Origin: JBGAKG01 sp044224495
GTDB lineage: Bacteria; Myxococcota_A; Polyangia; Polyangiales; Polyangiaceae
NCBI GenBank assembly: GCA_044224495.1
Contig: JBGAKG010000009.1
Span: 124,001-188,000 of the forward strand
Length of the DNA stretch: 64,000 bases
Direction of reading: 5' to 3'
Below the pieces are notes generated by a model that was not told the DNA's origin, searched no databases, and worked only from the letters and a program-made list of their open reading frames with translations. Of this stretch, positions 62,410 through 64,000 are shown one piece after another (position 1 is the first letter of the stretch; each line of letters begins with the position of its first letter). Position numbers and translations under genes: made by a program.

Positions 62410-63009
62410 TCAGTCGACGACCACGACGTCGCCCGCAGCGAGCGCGAAGCCGACGGCGCGGAGCTCGCCGCGCGAGAGGTCGGCGTACGTGAAGCGCACG
62501 CGGAGGAGCTTCCCGCCCGCTTGCTTGCGGAGGACGAAGATGCGGTCCCGGTCGGCGTAGTCGGTGAAGCCGCCGACGGCGGCGAGCGCCTGGAGGACGC
62601 CGGCATTGGGCTCGACGACGACGGTCGAAGGGCGAGCGACCTCGCCGACGACGGTGATCGTGAACGGCGACGACTCTTCGATCGTGATCGTGACGTGCGG
62701 AGTGACGACGTAGGCCTTGAGCTGGGCCTCGAGCTCGGCGGCGACGTCGTTGGGGTGGCGGTCCTTGAAGCGGACGTCGCCGACGATCGGGACGGCGATC
62801 ATGCCGTCGGGCCGGACCTTCGCGTGGGTGGAGAGGTTGTCCTGGCCGAACACGCGGACGTTGACGGTGTCGCCGATGGCCATCTTGTAGCCGCCCTCGT
62901 CTTTGGCGGGAGGAGCGGGGGGAGCGTCCTGGACCCAGACCCAGCTGCCGGATGGACCGCAGGCGGCGAGGAGGGCGAGGAGAAGGGGGAGAGTCCACCG
63001 AAGACGCAT
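62410..63009 (-). CDS. Wza-like polysaccharide export lipoprotein (SLBB)
   Basis: The 199-residue protein has a lipoprotein signal ending LLALLAAC, a polysaccharide-export domain (YKMAIGDTVNVRVFGQDNLS, VRPDGMIAVPIVGDVRFKD) and a single SLBB domain (FTITVVGEVARPSTVVVEPNAGVLQALAAVGGFTDYADRDRIFVLR). It is shorter than Wza, as in many single-SLBB exporters. It forms the outer-membrane export channel. TAAGGT lies 8 bases before the ATG, so this is the likely first gene of the operon that runs to 55001. Confidence 0.92.
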   Translation of the reverse strand: MRLRWTLPLLLALLAACGPSGSWVWVQDAPPAPPAKDEGGYKMAIGDTVNVRVFGQDNLSTHAKVRPDGMIAVPIVGDVRFKDRHPNDVAAELEAQLKAYVVTPHVTITIEESSPFTITVVGEVARPSTVVVEPNAGVLQALAAVGGFTDYADRDRIFVLRKQAGGKLLRVRFTYADLSRGELRAVGFALAAGDVVVVD

Positions 63010-63017
63010 GGGGTCGC

Positions 63018-63023
63018 ACCTTA
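63018..63023 (-). promoter_or_regulatory. TANNNT (-10-like) box, TAAGGT, before the exopolysaccharide operon
   Basis: TAAGGT ends 8 bases before the ATG at 63009; it is the same hexamer as the one before the GT2 gene at 28503. Confidence 0.42.
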
Positions 63024-63172
63024 CCCCAGCACACAGGGGACTGCCCATGCGGATGAAGAGCACGGGGAATCCGAGCACGGGACCGGGCGCATGGGCATGC
63101 GAGAGCACGGGGCGCGGAAGCATTGCGGCATCCGGGCACCGTGGCATCGGCATGGGAACCGGGGCGCCCACC

Positions 63173-63226
<54 letters not shown>

Positions 63227-63335
63227 CGCTCGTCCTCGTCCCCCCTACTCGTGGCCGTAGTCGTCGCCGTAGCCCGTGCTCGACCAACCGTCCTCGTGCC
63301 CGTCCCTCCTGCACGTCCTCGCCGCCACGCGCGCG

Positions 63336-64000
63336 CTACGCCGCCTGCCCCCTCTGCCTCAACGCCGTCCTCACCGCCCCTACCGCCTCCCGCAGCTTCA
63401 CCGCTCCGGTCACGCTCACGAGCACGAGGTACACCCCCGCATCCACCGCGAGCCTCCCCACGTCCGCGACGTTGCTTCCCTCGGCCCACCGCGCGGCGAG
63501 AAAACGATCGAGCCCGACGACGAGCGCGGCGGCCACCAGCGAGAGCCCGATCGTCCGCGCGTTCCCGCGATCGAACGCGACGCGGCCGACCCTCAAGTAG
63601 AACGCGCCGACCGTGACGGCCTCGGTGAGGACCATCGCGATCGCCGCGCCGATCCCCGCGCCGCCTTCGCCGTACGCCCGCAGGCACGGCGGCACGAGGA
63701 GCAGGTTCGCGATCGGGTTCACGAACATGCTGATGATCGAAACGACGGTGACCGTCCACCCGCGCCCGCGAAGGCTCAAGTACGTCGCCTGGAGCATCGC
63801 GAGGTAGGTGAGGATGAAGATGGGCGAGAGGATCGCGAGCGCCGGCGCCGACGCGGCGTAGGCGGCGCGGAACGCGACGCGCACCCAGAGCGTCGCGCCG
63901 AGGCCCATGAAGAGCGAGACGGGGATCGCGAGCGAGAGCACGCCACCGAGCGAGCGGCGCAGGAGCTCGCGCAGCTCGTCCTCCGACCGTGCCCCCGCGC
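63336..64000 (-). CDS. Polysaccharide flippase-like membrane protein (partial; runs off the right edge)
   Basis: The visible 221 residues are the C-terminal part of a polytopic protein. The open frame continues to the window edge (AGARSEDELRELLRRSLGG before the hydrophobic helices). Helix pairs such as LSLAIPVSLFMGLGATLWVRVAF, ILTYLAMLQATYLSLRG and GAAIAMVLTEAVTVGAFYL match the MOP/MATE-type flippase fold (Wzx-like). It is transcribed in the same direction as the exopolysaccharide operon but separated from it by 326 bases. It probably moves lipid-linked repeat units across the inner membrane. Confidence 0.85.
   Translation of the reverse strand, partial: AGARSEDELRELLRRSLGGVLSLAIPVSLFMGLGATLWVRVAFRAAYAASAPALAILSPIFILTYLAMLQATYLSLRGRGWTVTVVSIISMFVNPIANLLLVPPCLRAYGEGGAGIGAAIAMVLTEAVTVGAFYLRVGRVAFDRGNARTIGLSLVAAALVVGLDRFLAARWAEGSNVADVGRLAVDAGVYLVLVSVTGAVKLREAVGAVRTALRQRGQAA

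Overview
The window is very GC-rich, with codons ending mostly in G or C and genes packed tightly on both strands with many 4-base stop/start overlaps. Lipoprotein linkers rich in Asp-Ala-Gly or Ala-Ser-Pro, eukaryote-like Ser/Thr kinases, a PilZ fusion, an NtrC-type activator and a large NRPS/PKS locus all point to a myxobacterium-like deltaproteobacterium (Polyangia style). This placement is inferred from gene content; there is no rRNA or marker match. No tRNA, rRNA, CRISPR array, insertion sequence or phage module was seen.

Layout. 0-10 kb: lipoproteins, an alpha/beta hydrolase, an NRDE protein, a DUF2238 membrane protein coupled to an alcohol dehydrogenase, an atypical SDR, a DUF3298-like lipoprotein with a GNAT enzyme, and a secreted GH43-like lipoprotein. 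10-21 kb: a Ser/Thr kinase fused to PilZ, ClpB, and a 1229-residue kinase/ATPase signalling protein. 21-27 kb: moaA and a MOSC (mARC-like) gene in one operon with a membrane protein and a desaturase, then two more desaturases and a DUF481 barrel. 28-34 kb: a GT2/serine acetyltransferase pair, then a stress protein, a globin-coupled histidine kinase and a sigma-54 response regulator in a row.

34.7-52.6 kb is a biosynthetic locus. A five-gene leftward operon encodes a cupin/JmjC-like oxygenase, a hybrid A-PCP-KS-AT-ACP-aminotransferase protein and three alpha/beta hydrolases. A divergent gene encodes a C-A-PCP-C-A-PCP NRPS whose last module has lost key residues, and a phosphopantetheinyl transferase follows. 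No thioesterase or reductase domain is present, so release presumably depends on the hydrolases or on another route.

55-64 kb is an exopolysaccharide locus transcribed leftward: a Wza-like export protein, a barrel protein, a Wzz-like chain-length protein, a GT2, a degenerate BY-kinase-like protein, a GH44 hydrolase and a WecG-type transferase, with a flippase gene running off the right edge.

Two signals cut across genes. First, TACCA-N3-TGGTA palindromes occur three times, each inside a coding sequence and each written with locally AT-rich codons. Second, a TANNNT hexamer lies 6-10 bases before the start codon of at least twelve genes that lack a clear Shine-Dalgarno, which suggests common leaderless transcription.
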